A DNA stretch of 64,000 nucleotides, taken from positions 434,001 through 498,000 of the forward strand of contig NZ_JBHTFQ010000001.1 in the NCBI RefSeq assembly GCF_042666235.1, in the 5' to 3' direction. Positions 17,073-25,221 of the stretch are shown one piece after another. A program made the translations under genes and the position numbers. Every line of letters begins with the position of its first letter. Positions within the stretch are counted from its first letter, which is position 1. The notes under the pieces were generated by a model. The model saw nothing but the letters and a program-made list of their open reading frames with translations. It was not told where the DNA came from and did not search any database. This stretch comes from Halodurantibacterium daqingensis. Its GTDB lineage: Bacteria; Pseudomonadota; Alphaproteobacteria; Rhodobacterales; Rhodobacteraceae.

Positions 17073-17394
17073 CCGGCGATAACCTTGGGCCGTGACCGCG
17101 CGCCTGCGGTCTACGCTGTCGGCATCATATGCGGCAGGCTCCCGGTTGCGCGGCGGCCGGCTTGCCTGCCCACGTGGGCGCGTCTGCGGGTCTCGCAGAT
17201 GCGAGGCGCGCGGACTTCAAACCCCGTGGGATGAGCTGCGGGACATGAACAAAGGGGGGCCCCTCGTGGGCCCCCAAGCCGTTGCGTGGGCGAGCAAAGC
17301 TGCGCGCGCTGCGGTTACTGGCCCTTAGGCGCCTGTCGTTAGGTTCATCCCACCGCACGGCCAGGAACGGCCCGAACCGAAAGGATGATCCTCC
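17073..17394. other. gene-free region with hairpins upstream of the spike-like gene
   Basis: No credible coding frame is present; a GTG-started 78-codon frame at 17092 has noise-like composition. It holds a hairpin at 17255-17275 and a wider inverted repeat, gtgggatga (17226-17234) with tcatcccac (17345-17353), that brackets the hairpin and ends about 40 bases before the 17395 gene. It may be a structured leader. Confidence 0.5.
17255..17275 (+). terminator. possible terminator downstream of bztD
   Basis: An 8-bp GC stem (gggggccc 17255-17262 with gggccccc 17268-17275, loop ctcgt) without a T run, 183 bases after the bztD stop. It may end the bzt transcript or be part of the leader of the next gene. 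Confidence 0.35.
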
Positions 17395-17661
17395 ATGACC
17401 AACCCCTTTGCCAACCGCACGCTGTCTTTGTCAGGCCCCGCCTATGACATGCTGCCGGTGACGCCCAACAACTCCAATGATCTCGTCGCAGTGGCAGTGG
17501 CGCTTTATGTGGAGACGGGCGGGACCTTGGCTTTCGTTTCGGCCAAGGGCCAGGCGCGGCAGGTGGCTGTCGCCGACTTTTCGATCCTGCCCGTTGGCGT
17601 GCGACGCGTGATGCAGACCGGAACCACGGCCGCCGGCATTCACGCGCTGATCGTGGGCTAG
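17395..17661 (+). CDS. small protein resembling the RcGTA spike base protein family
   Basis: An 88-residue protein starting MTNPFANRTLSLSGPAYDM after gaaaggatgatcctcc. The central AVALYVETGGTLAFVSAKGQ and the end VADFSILPVGVRRVMQTGTT resemble, from memory, the small family named after Rhodobacter capsulatus Rcc01079, the base of the gene transfer agent head spike. No other phage or GTA gene is nearby. Its stop codon overlaps the galE stop in a shared CTAG. The function is inferred from family resemblance only; it could instead be a stand-alone beta-sandwich protein. Confidence 0.65.
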   Translation: MTNPFANRTLSLSGPAYDMLPVTPNNSNDLVAVAVALYVETGGTLAFVSAKGQARQVAVADFSILPVGVRRVMQTGTTAAGIHALIVG

Positions 17662-18677
17662 CGCGCTTTCGCGTTGCGAAGCCGCGAGATCCAGGCCCAG
17701 CTTGAGGCGCACATGTCGTCCAGCCCATGTTCGGCCCGGAAGCCAAGCACCTGCGCTGCGCGTTCGACCCGTGCCAGAAGCACCGGAACGTCACCGGGGC
17801 GGCGCGGCGCGATCACGTGGGGCAGGTGCTTGCCGCAGGCCCTCTCATAGGCCTTGAGCATCTCCAGGACCGAATAGGCCTGGCCTGTGCCGATGTTCAG
17901 GACATGGCCCTCGCCCCGCTCCATCAGCGCCTCAAGCGAAAGGACATGGGCCCGCGCCAGATCTTCGACATGGATGTAGTCGCGAAGGCCGGTGCCATCG
18001 GGCGTGTCATAGTCGTTGCCGAAGACGTTCAGGGCAGGCAGTTCACCTACCGCGACCTTGGCGATATAGGGCATCAGGTTGTTGGGGATGCCGTTGGGGT
18101 CTTCGCCGATCAGCCCTGATCGATGCGCACCGACCGGATTGAAATACCGCAGCGTGCCGAAGGCCCAGCGATCATCGGCCGCGGCAAGCTGTTCCAGAAT
18201 CTGTTCGCCCATCAGCTTGGTATAAGCGTAGGTGCTGGTATAGAAACGTTCGGCTTCCTCGGGGATCGGAACCACCTTGGGTTCCCCGTACACCGTTGCG
18301 GACGAGGAAAAGACCAGCCGGAAGCACCCTGCCGCCTGCATGCGCTTCAGAAGCGCGATCAGGCCGGCGCAGTTTACCTCGATATACTCGAGCGGGATCT
18401 GCATCGATTCGCCCACAGCCTTCTTCGCCGCGAAATGAACCACTGCATCGATCTTGTGGCTTTCAAAGACGCTGTCCAGCGTTGCCGGATCCAGCAGATT
18501 GCCGCGGTGAAAGGTGACCGGTTTGCCGGTAATCAGTTCGAGCCGTTCGGGGACATCCTCGCGCGCGTTGGAAAAGTCGTCGAGGATGACGACCTCGTGG
18601 CCCGCCTCGACCAAGGCTACATAGGTATGCGACCCGATGTAACCTGCGCCGCCCGTCAACAGGATCTTCTTGCCCAT
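17658..18677 (-). CDS. galE: UDP-glucose 4-epimerase
   Basis: A 339-residue short-chain dehydrogenase-type epimerase (UDP-glucose/UDP-galactose). NAD-binding GGAGYIGS at residues 9-16; catalytic Ser124-Ser126 region SSSATVYGEP; Tyr150-x3-Lys154; substrate loop RYFNPVGAHRSGLIGEDPNG. The start at 18677 (MGKKILLTGG) follows ggggga and matches the family; upstream in-frame residues are not GalE-like. It lies 97 bases after mipZ on the same strand and would feed surface polysaccharide synthesis. Confidence 0.95.
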   Translation of the reverse strand: MGKKILLTGGAGYIGSHTYVALVEAGHEVVILDDFSNAREDVPERLELITGKPVTFHRGNLLDPATLDSVFESHKIDAVVHFAAKKAVGESMQIPLEYIEVNCAGLIALLKRMQAAGCFRLVFSSSATVYGEPKVVPIPEEAERFYTSTYAYTKLMGEQILEQLAAADDRWAFGTLRYFNPVGAHRSGLIGEDPNGIPNNLMPYIAKVAVGELPALNVFGNDYDTPDGTGLRDYIHVEDLARAHVLSLEALMERGEGHVLNIGTGQAYSVLEMLKAYERACGKHLPHVIAPRRPGDVPVLLARVERAAQVLGFRAEHGLDDMCASSWAWISRLRNAKAR

Positions 18678-18774
18678 TCCGTCCCCCAAGCTCGGTTTCA
18701 GCGCAGGGTTGCGACGAAACGCCCGCCGTTTCAACCCCATGCTGCACTGCGGCGCAGAAAGCCGCTGGCTGCGA

Positions 18775-19584
18775 TCAGAAATCCACTGTAACGCCCGGAA
18801 GTGCCAGTTCATTCACCAGATCGCGGACTTCCTGCCGCGCGGCGATATTGGAGAGGTTCAGGTTCTCGACCCCGACGTCCTTGAGGTCCAGAAGCGTAAG
18901 GCCGCGGGGAAAGAGCTCGCGAAAGATCACCCGCTCGGTGAACCCTGCTGCGACGCGGAAGCCGATCCGGCGCGACAATTCGTCCAGTGCGCGGCCAACC
19001 TTCTTCTTGTTGTGCATCTGCTGCGCGCCAAGGCGGTTGCGGAGCACGATCCAGTCGATCGGCTTCAGCCCGGCCTGGGCGCGCATCTGCCGGGCATTCC
19101 ACACCATCTCCGAATAGATCGACGGCCCGCGTACCTTGCCACTCTCGGGATCGATCCGGGCCAGCAGGTCGAAATCGACGAAACTGTCGTTGAGCGGCGT
19201 GATCAGCGTGTCAGCCATGGTATGCGCGACCTGGCTCAGCCGTGTGTGCGAACCGGGGCAGTCGATCATGATGAAATCGCTCTGGGGCGAAAGCTCCGAG
19301 ATCACGGCCGACAGCCGGTGATCAAAGGCATTGGTTCCGGGGGCAAGCTCGCCCGGGTCGACTTCGGGCAGGGGGCGGTAATCGGGGGTGGGAAGGGTCA
19401 CGCCTTCGCGCTGCATGAAGGCCGCCCGGTTCTCGATATACCGGCCGAAGCTGCGCTGGCGCAGATCGAGATCAAGCGCACCCACCCGGAAGCCCGAGCG
19501 CACAAGCGCCGTGGCGACATGCATGCAGGTGGTCGATTTGCCGGACCCGCCCTTTTCATTGCCAACGACGATGATATGCGCCAC
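18775..19584 (-). CDS. mipZ: division-plane positioning ATPase MipZ
   Basis: A 269-residue ParA/MinD-type ATPase. The deviant Walker A is VGNEKGGSGKST (residues 6-17) and Walker B FIMIDCPGSHTRLSQ. The family-specific middle region PINWIVLRNRL-like segment reads LKPIDWIVLRNRLGAQQMHN. In Caulobacter, MipZ forms a ParB-anchored gradient that keeps FtsZ at midcell; alphaproteobacteria lacking Min use it. Start at 19584 (MAHIIVVGNEKGG). Confidence 0.94.
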   Translation of the reverse strand: MAHIIVVGNEKGGSGKSTTCMHVATALVRSGFRVGALDLDLRQRSFGRYIENRAAFMQREGVTLPTPDYRPLPEVDPGELAPGTNAFDHRLSAVISELSPQSDFIMIDCPGSHTRLSQVAHTMADTLITPLNDSFVDFDLLARIDPESGKVRGPSIYSEMVWNARQMRAQAGLKPIDWIVLRNRLGAQQMHNKKKVGRALDELSRRIGFRVAAGFTERVIFRELFPRGLTLLDLKDVGVENLNLSNIAARQEVRDLVNELALPGVTVDF

Positions 19585-19602
19585 GTCCAGACCTCTGCCG
19601 CC

Positions 19603-19634
19603 AAAAGAAAAGACGCGCCGGAAGCCGGCGCGTC
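19603..19634 (-). terminator. intrinsic terminator after rpmE
   Basis: On the minus strand a 10-bp stem (plus-strand positions 19625-19634 and 19612-19621, loop of 3) is followed by ttttctttt (19611 down to 19603). It ends the ffh-to-rpmE unit and separates it from mipZ. Confidence 0.92.
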
Positions 19635-19677
19635 TGCACTATATGTTGTGTCTTTCCCAAGGGAAAGCGCCGACTGA

Positions 19678-19899
19678 TCAGAAACCAAGCCCGGCGTATT
19701 TGTTCTTGAACTTCGAGACGCGGCCGCCCGCATCCATCAGTTTGGTCGAGCCACCGGTCCAGGCCGGGTGCACTGTGGGATCGATGTCCAGCGCCATCTG
19801 GTCGCCTTCCTTGCCCCAGGTCGATTTCATCTGGACCACGGTGCCATCGGTGAATTTCACGTCGATGATGTGATAGTCGGGGTGAATGTCTTTTTTCAT
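19678..19899 (-). CDS. rpmE: 50S ribosomal protein L31
   Basis: A 73-residue L31 bridging the ribosomal subunits: MKKDIHPDYHIIDVKFTDGT at the start and HPAWTGG in the middle. No cysteine is present, so this is a C-minus, zinc-independent form, usual in Alphaproteobacteria. It lies 11 bases after rplS and is followed by a terminator. Confidence 0.97.
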   Translation of the reverse strand: MKKDIHPDYHIIDVKFTDGTVVQMKSTWGKEGDQMALDIDPTVHPAWTGGSTKLMDAGGRVSKFKNKYAGLGF

Positions 19900-19910
19900 C
19901 GTCCCGTTCC

Positions 19911-20285
19911 TCAGGCTTCGGCTTTGGGTTTGTAGTTGGTGACTTCGGCGATACGGGCCGATTTGCCGCGACGCTCGCGCAGGTAGTAGAGTTTCGCGCG
20001 GCGCACACGGCCACGGCGAACCACCTCAATCGAATCGATGTTCGTCGAATAGAGGGGGAACACGCGCTCCACGCCCTCGCCGAACGAAATCTTGCGCACG
20101 GTGAACGAGGCCGAGATGCCGCCGCCCTTGCGCGCGATGCAGACGCCCTCGTAGTTCTGCACGCGGGTACGGGTGCCTTCGGTCACCTTGTAACCGACGC
20201 GGATGGTATCACCGGCCTTGAAATCCGGAATGGTCTTGCCGAGCTCTGCGATCTGCTCGGCTTCGATCTGCGCGATCAGGTTCAT
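19911..20285 (-). CDS. rplS: 50S ribosomal protein L19
   Basis: A 124-residue L19 at the subunit interface. Core motifs are FKAGDTIRVGYKVTEGTRTR, SFTVRKISFGEGVERVFPLY and RRGRVRRAKLYYLRERRGK. Start at 20285 (MNLIAQIEAEQI). It follows trmD by 48 bases, the conserved rpsP-rimM-trmD-rplS order. Confidence 0.98.
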   Translation of the reverse strand: MNLIAQIEAEQIAELGKTIPDFKAGDTIRVGYKVTEGTRTRVQNYEGVCIARKGGGISASFTVRKISFGEGVERVFPLYSTNIDSIEVVRRGRVRRAKLYYLRERRGKSARIAEVTNYKPKAEA

Positions 20286-20333
20286 CGCGATATCCTTTGC
20301 GTTGCGCGGGTATTCCCGCTGGTTGGCGCGCCC

Positions 20334-21164
20334 TCAGAGCTCTTGGTCGTCCATCGGGTCCATGCCATGCGCCGCACGATATGCCCGCCAGAGATCAGGT
20401 CGTCTTTCCTTGGTCAGCCTTTCGGCCATTGCCTTCCGCCAGGCAGCGATCTTGCCGTGATGGCCGGAAAGGAGAATTTCCGGTATCTCTCGGCCCTCCC
20501 AGACGGCGGGTTTGGTATACTGCGGATGTTCAAGCAGACCGTCGGAGAAGGATTCCTCCTCGGTCGAGGCCTGATTCCCGAGTACGCGGGGTATAAGGCG
20601 GACTGTCGCGTCAATCAAGGCCTGTGCCGCGATCTCGCCGCCGGTCAGGACGAAGTCCCCCAGACTGACTTCTTCGACCCGGTAATGATCCAGTACCCGC
20701 TGGTCGACGCCCTCGAAGCGGCCGCAGAGCAGGGTCAGGCCGCTGCCTTGGGACCAGCGCCGGGCCATGGCCTGATCAAAGCGCGTGCCGCGGGGCGAAA
20801 GGTAGACCACCGGCCACTGCGCCCGGTCGGCCGGCGTGCCCACAGCCGCCTGATCAAGCGCCGCCGCCACCACATCCGGGCGCAATACCATGCCGGCGCC
20901 GCCGCCCGCGGGGGTGTCATCGACATTCTTGTGCCGCCCCAGGCCGAAGGGGCGCAGATCGATCGTTTCCAACGCCCAAAGGCCCTGGTCCAGGGCCTTG
21001 CCGGTCAGCGACAGGTCCAGCGTGCCCGGAAAGGCCTCGGGAAACAGGGTGATGATCCGGGCTGTCCAGGCCCCCTTGATGCGCGGCGTCGGGGTGATCA
21101 GCTCGCGTGGCTTGACCGAGGCCGAGATGGACAGACGGCCGTGGGATCTGGGGCTGTCGGTCAT
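20334..21164 (-). CDS. trmD: tRNA (guanine37-N1)-methyltransferase
   Basis: A 276-residue SPOUT (trefoil-knot) methyltransferase that makes m1G37 in tRNAs and prevents frameshifting. Knot motifs are LTLLCGRFEGVDQRVLDHY and SLGDFVLTGGEIAAQALID; the C-terminal helical domain follows. About 30 residues precede the usual start (WTARIITLFPEAFPG). The ATG at 21164 overlaps the upstream stop by 4 bases, which supports the longer N-terminus. Confidence 0.95.
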   Translation of the reverse strand: MTDSPRSHGRLSISASVKPRELITPTPRIKGAWTARIITLFPEAFPGTLDLSLTGKALDQGLWALETIDLRPFGLGRHKNVDDTPAGGGAGMVLRPDVVAAALDQAAVGTPADRAQWPVVYLSPRGTRFDQAMARRWSQGSGLTLLCGRFEGVDQRVLDHYRVEEVSLGDFVLTGGEIAAQALIDATVRLIPRVLGNQASTEEESFSDGLLEHPQYTKPAVWEGREIPEILLSGHHGKIAAWRKAMAERLTKERRPDLWRAYRAAHGMDPMDDQEL

Positions 21165-21961
21165 GATGCCCTCTCGTTTATCATGCGGTCCTTGCGCCGC
21201 TTGAGATCCTGCTTCGGATGGCCCTCGCGGTTCATGCGCAGAAATGCGGCCATCAGCTCGGGCGACTGGCCGCTGTTGGCGCGGCGCGCCGGGGGAAGAC
21301 GGTTGCGGAGATCAAGAGGCACACCCGCAAGATCCAGAAGCGCCGCTGCCGGACCTTCGCGGCATGTGCCGTAATCCTCCAGCGCGGCGACATGCACCCG
21401 GACGGGCGAAAGCTGCCGGGCAATCTCTGCGGCCTCGTGCTGCAGATCAAGCGTGGCGGGCAGGCGGGCACGAAAGGCTTCGTAATCCTCGGTCAGATGG
21501 ATCGAGCGCAGCAGATGGCCATAGACCGAGCGGATCCAGCTTTCTCGCTCGCGCGTGGTCAGCAGGAACTCCACCTGCGTGTCGGGGCCGAAGCGGCGCA
21601 TCAGTTCGGTGCGGATTTCGCCGCAGATGGGGACGGCGCTGTAGGCATAGCCCTTGACTGTCCGACCCAGCCAGTTGCGGTGGCCCGGCATCACCCCGGC
21701 AAAGGTTTCGCGCGACAGGACGATCATCGGCGCTGCGGGGATGGGCGCAAGGAACTGGCGGAAGGCATGGCGAAACGCGCGGCGCCGCCAGGCAAAGGGC
21801 CGTTCGGCATAGGTGCGCGCCAAGGTTCCGGCAAGCGGGAAGTCGGCCTTGCCGTAATAGCTGAGCCAGGGGCCGAGCGCGCGGCGATGGGTTTCGAAAT
21901 AAAGCTGAAGACTGGACGTGCCTGTCTTGTGAAAGCCCGCGTGAACGATGACGCGGATCAT
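21161..21961 (-). CDS. sulfotransferase-like protein between rimM and trmD
   Basis: A 266-residue protein whose N-terminus VHAGFHKTGTSSLQLYF has the 5'-phosphosulfate-binding loop of PAPS-dependent sulfotransferases (GFHKTGTSS at 9-17). A second candidate cofactor motif is IVLSRETFAG near 80. The rest (LLTTRERESWIRSVYGHLLR) is in line with this fold. It has no signal peptide. It overlaps rimM and trmD by 4 bases each, so it is part of the operon, though these genes are normally adjacent. The acceptor is unknown. Confidence 0.8.
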   Translation of the reverse strand: MIRVIVHAGFHKTGTSSLQLYFETHRRALGPWLSYYGKADFPLAGTLARTYAERPFAWRRRAFRHAFRQFLAPIPAAPMIVLSRETFAGVMPGHRNWLGRTVKGYAYSAVPICGEIRTELMRRFGPDTQVEFLLTTRERESWIRSVYGHLLRSIHLTEDYEAFRARLPATLDLQHEAAEIARQLSPVRVHVAALEDYGTCREGPAAALLDLAGVPLDLRNRLPPARRANSGQSPELMAAFLRMNREGHPKQDLKRRKDRMINERAS

Positions 21962-22488
21962 TCGTCGGCCTCGGGCGGATCGGCGACGATACGCCCGGCG
22001 GCGACATCGACCGTGGGCACCGCCGCCTGCGTGAAGGGCAGCAGCAACGCCTCGCGCCGGCCGGGCGCGTGGATTTCAAGGATGTCGCCCGCGCCATGGT
22101 TATGGATGGCGCGCACGGTGCCAAGCGCAGTGCCCCCGGTGTCGAACACCGCAAGGCCGATCAGGTCGGCGTGATAGAATTCGTCATCGGGCAGGCCCGG
22201 CAGGCGACTGCGATCGGCATAAAGCTGCACGCCCTTCAGCGCATCGGCATCCTCCTTGGTTGCGACGCCCGACAGGCGCGCGGCAAGGCCATTGGTCACC
22301 GCGCGGGTGATGCGGATGTCGAAACTCCGGCGGCCGTCCTCGGTCCAGAGCGGCCCGTAACCGGCGATTGCGCCGGGATCGGTGCAGAAGCTTTTCAGCC
22401 GCACCTCGCCCTTGACGCCAAAGGCGCCCGCGATGGCGCCGACGCAGACACGATCCTGTGCCACCTGCACCTCCGTTGTGGGCTCCAC
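21958..22488 (-). CDS. rimM: 16S rRNA processing/30S maturation factor RimM
   Basis: A 176-residue 30S assembly factor that acts with S19. The N-terminal RimM barrel has VCVGAIAGAFGVKGEVRLKSF near residues 13-33 (first 20 quoted in part); the PRC-barrel has LPDDEFYHADLIGLAVFDTG and GAGDILEIHAPGRREALLLP. Start at 22488 gives about 10 residues before the conserved block. It lies 26 bases after rpsP. Confidence 0.95.
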   Translation of the reverse strand: MEPTTEVQVAQDRVCVGAIAGAFGVKGEVRLKSFCTDPGAIAGYGPLWTEDGRRSFDIRITRAVTNGLAARLSGVATKEDADALKGVQLYADRSRLPGLPDDEFYHADLIGLAVFDTGGTALGTVRAIHNHGAGDILEIHAPGRREALLLPFTQAAVPTVDVAAGRIVADPPEADE

Positions 22489-22514
22489 GGGCGGCAGGCC
22501 CGTGGAGCAGCCCC

Positions 22515-22871
22515 TTATTCCGAAGCTTCGGCGGCTGCGGCCTTGTCAGCCTTTTCCTTGGCGCGTGCCTTGGCTTTCTTGCCGGGTTCGGCCTTCTTGA
22601 GGTTCTTGCGCTCGGTCTTGGGCAGGGTGCCGGCAGCTTCAAGGAAGCGTGCGACGCGGTCGGTCGGCTGTGCGCCCTGATCCAGCCAGTACTGAACGCG
22701 GTCCATGTTCATCTTGATGCGGTCCTCGCTGTCCTTGGCCAGCAGCGGGTTGTAGGTGCCCAGCTTCTCGAGGAAGCGGCCGTCGCGCGGCATGCGCGAA
22801 TCCGATGCGACGATCGCATAGAAGGGGCGCTTTTTCGAGCCGCCGCGGGCAAGACGGATTTTCATAGCCAT
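22515..22871 (-). CDS. rpsP: 30S ribosomal protein S16
   Basis: A 118-residue S16, an assembly protein of the 30S body: KIRLARGGSKKRPFYAIVAS followed by RMPRDGRFLEKLGTYNPL. The start MAMKIRL at 22871 is chosen because aggagac lies 7 bases before it. The C-terminal tail after about residue 85 is Lys/Ala-rich, common in alphaproteobacteria. Confidence 0.97.
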   Translation of the reverse strand: MAMKIRLARGGSKKRPFYAIVASDSRMPRDGRFLEKLGTYNPLLAKDSEDRIKMNMDRVQYWLDQGAQPTDRVARFLEAAGTLPKTERKNLKKAEPGKKAKARAKEKADKAAAAEASE

Positions 22872-22913
22872 GACTGATGTCTCCTTGATTTGGCCTGAAG
22901 GCGGATACACCGC

Positions 22914-23210
22914 CTATTTCTGAAGTTTCTCGTGGTGCCTGATGACTTCGGAAATGATGAAGTTCAGGAATTTCTTTGCGAATTCGGGGTCCAGATCGGC
23001 CTCTTTGGAAAGCCATTCCAGACGTTCGATCTGGCGTGCCTCGCGCGCCGGATCCGAGGGAGGCAGATCGTGTTCCGCCTTGAGCCGGCCCACCGCCTGC
23101 GTGTGCTTGAACCGCTCGGCCAACGTATAGACCAGGATCGCGTCCAGCCGGTCGATGCTTTCGCGGTGTCCCTTGAGCAGGGCCTGGGCGCGTTCAATCA
23201 CGTCGGTCAT
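22914..23210 (-). CDS. chorismate mutase (AroQ class)
   Basis: A 98-residue all-helical chorismate mutase (chorismate to prephenate, Phe/Tyr branch). The N-terminal helix RESIDRLDAILVYTLAERFK has the substrate-binding Arg and Asp; KAEHDLPPSDPAREARQIER follows. The start MTDVIERAQ at 23210 overlaps the GNAT stop by 4 bases. It is 42 bases before rpsP in the same unit. Confidence 0.9.
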   Translation of the reverse strand: MTDVIERAQALLKGHRESIDRLDAILVYTLAERFKHTQAVGRLKAEHDLPPSDPAREARQIERLEWLSKEADLDPEFAKKFLNFIISEVIRHHEKLQK

Positions 23211-23734
23211 GCAGAGGCTCCGGAAGCTGTGTGACGGTAGACGAGGCAAGGCCCGCCGGGGAGCGGTGTGGCCTGCGGATCAAGCCGGGCACCCAACCGT
23301 TCGGCCAGCGCGACGGACCGCCTATTCGGGGGGTCGATGTAGCTGACCGCCGTGTTCCATTCAAGCGTGGTGAAGGCATGATCGCGCGCCGCACGGGCCG
23401 CTTCGGCGGCATAGCCCTTGCCCTCGGCCTCGGGGGCCCAGACACTCCAGCCGATCTCGCGCTCGGGCCAGCCCTCGGGAAACCACGGGCCGACCATGCC
23501 CAGCGGGCGGGCGCCGTCACAGAACACGAACATGCCCCAGCCGCGCAGCACCCAGTGACCGATCAGGTGGCCAAAGCTGCGCCAGGCCTTGTCGCGGGAC
23601 AGAGGGCCGCCCACGTAGCGCGCACGATCGCTGGCCATGAAGGCGGCGCAGCTTTCCCAGTCCTGCGGGCCGGGGGCACGCAGGACCAGCCGCTCGGTCC
23701 TCAGGACCGGGGTATTGCTCAGCGCGATGCTCAC
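23207..23734 (-). CDS. GNAT-family N-acetyltransferase (RimJ/RimL-like)
   Basis: A 175-residue acetyltransferase: TERLVLRAPGPQDWESCAAF at the N-terminus, and the acetyl-CoA-binding region GWSVWAPEAEGKGYAAEAAR, then IDPPNRRSVALAERLGARL. These are the features of the RimJ/RimL branch that acetylates protein N-termini or small amines. The substrate is unknown. It overlaps ffh and chorismate mutase by 4 bases at each end. Confidence 0.88.
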   Translation of the reverse strand: MSIALSNTPVLRTERLVLRAPGPQDWESCAAFMASDRARYVGGPLSRDKAWRSFGHLIGHWVLRGWGMFVFCDGARPLGMVGPWFPEGWPEREIGWSVWAPEAEGKGYAAEAARAARDHAFTTLEWNTAVSYIDPPNRRSVALAERLGARLDPQATPLPGGPCLVYRHTASGASA

Positions 23735-25221
23735 TTCTTCTTCATCCCCAGCCCGGAAAGCCCGGCGGGCAGGCCCTTGCCCAGACCCGCAAGCCCGGGC
23801 GGAAGCTGCCCAGGCATCTGTTGCGCGAGCTGGGCCGGGTCCATTCCGGCCAGTTCCTTGGGCACGCCGCCCTTGCCGAACATCTGGGCAATGGCGCCCT
23901 TGAGCATCCCCTTCTTGCCCATCTTGCCCATTTTCTTCATCGCATCGGCCATCTGCCGGTGCATCTTGAGCAGACGGTTGAGCTCCGACACCTCAAGCCC
24001 CGCGCCGGCGGCGATCCGCTTCTTGCGGCTGGCCTGCAGCAGGTCGGGGTTGGCGCGTTCCTTCTTGGTCATGGAGTTGATGAGCGCGATCTGCCGGCGC
24101 AGGACCGAGTCATCGAAACCGGCATCGGCCGCCTGTTTCGACATCTTGCCCATGCCGGGCATCATGCCCATGATGCTTTCCAGCCCGCCCATGCGCAGCA
24201 TCTGTTCCAGCTGCATCTTGAGGTCGTTCATGTTGAACTGACCCTTCTGGAATCGCTTCATCATCCGCTCGGCCTGTTCGGCCTCAAGCGTTTCCTGCGC
24301 GCGTTCCACAAGGGCCACGATGTCGCCCATGCCCAGAATCCGGCCGGCGATGCGTTCGGCCTCGAACGGCTCGATCGCGTCCATCTTTTCGCCAAGGCCG
24401 ACAAAGCGGATCGGCTTGCCGGTGATCGCGCGCATCGACAGCGCCGCGCCGCCGCGCCCGTCGCCGTCCATCCGCGTCAGCACGACGCCCGAGATGCCAA
24501 TCTTGCCGTCAAATTCCTTGGCGACGTTCACCGCGTCCTGACCGGTAAGACCATCGACCACCAGCAGCGTCTCGCGCGGGTTGGCAATATCGCGGACGGC
24601 CTGAACCTCGTCCATCAGCACTTCGTCGATATGCAGCCGACCGGCAGTATCCAGCATATAGACGTCATAGCCACCAAGGCTTGCCTGCGTCCTGGCGCGT
24701 TTCGCGATCTGCACCGCGCTTTCGCCCTTGACGATCGGCAGCGTGTCCACGCCGATCTGCTTGCCCAGGATGGCAAGCTGTTCCATCGCCGCAGGGCGGT
24801 TCGTATCGAGCGAGGCCATCAGCACCCGCTTGCCGTTCTTGTCCTTCAGGCGCTTGGCCAGCTTTGCGGTTGTCGTCGTCTTGCCCGAGCCTTGTAGGCC
24901 CACCATCAGGATCGGCGCGGGCGCATTGTCGATCTTCAGCGCGCCGGGATCCTCGGCACCCTTCAGCACGGCGACCAGTTCGTCATGGACGATCTTGACG
25001 ACCTGCTGGCCGGGCGTGACCGATTTCGTCACTGCCTGGCCGGTCGCCTTGTCCTGCACAGCCTTGACGAAGTCGCGGGCCACGGGAAGCGACACATCGG
25101 CTTCCAGAAGCGCGACGCGCACTTCGCGCAGGGCGGTTGCCACATCCTCATCGGACAGCGCGCCCTGCTTGGTCAGCCGGTCGAAGACGCCGGAAAGGCG
25201 TTCTGACAGGTTCTCGAACAT
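23731..25221 (-). CDS. ffh: signal recognition particle GTPase Ffh
   Basis: A 496-residue SRP54 protein that targets nascent membrane proteins to FtsY and SecY. N domain 1-85; G domain with GLQGSGKTTTTAKLAKRL (G1), DTAGRLHIDEVLMDE (G3) and TRMDGDGRGGAALS (G4); Met-rich M domain at the end (MGMMPGMGKMSKQ, MADAMKKMGKMGKKGML). Start MFENLSERL at 25221 follows caaggaggaccgcgc. First gene of the nine-gene unit that ends after rpmE. Confidence 0.97.
   Translation of the reverse strand: MFENLSERLSGVFDRLTKQGALSDEDVATALREVRVALLEADVSLPVARDFVKAVQDKATGQAVTKSVTPGQQVVKIVHDELVAVLKGAEDPGALKIDNAPAPILMVGLQGSGKTTTTAKLAKRLKDKNGKRVLMASLDTNRPAAMEQLAILGKQIGVDTLPIVKGESAVQIAKRARTQASLGGYDVYMLDTAGRLHIDEVLMDEVQAVRDIANPRETLLVVDGLTGQDAVNVAKEFDGKIGISGVVLTRMDGDGRGGAALSMRAITGKPIRFVGLGEKMDAIEPFEAERIAGRILGMGDIVALVERAQETLEAEQAERMMKRFQKGQFNMNDLKMQLEQMLRMGGLESIMGMMPGMGKMSKQAADAGFDDSVLRRQIALINSMTKKERANPDLLQASRKKRIAAGAGLEVSELNRLLKMHRQMADAMKKMGKMGKKGMLKGAIAQMFGKGGVPKELAGMDPAQLAQQMPGQLPPGLAGLGKGLPAGLSGLGMKKK

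Noticed and set aside
17092..17328. A 78-codon GTG-started frame after bztD
   Set aside because: No ribosome binding site, Arg/Ala-rich noise composition, and it runs through a strong hairpin.
18678..18812. Longer GalE start in the open frame upstream of 18677
   Set aside because: The extra 45 residues are not GalE-like and overlap the mipZ end; the MGKKILLTGG start has a good binding site.
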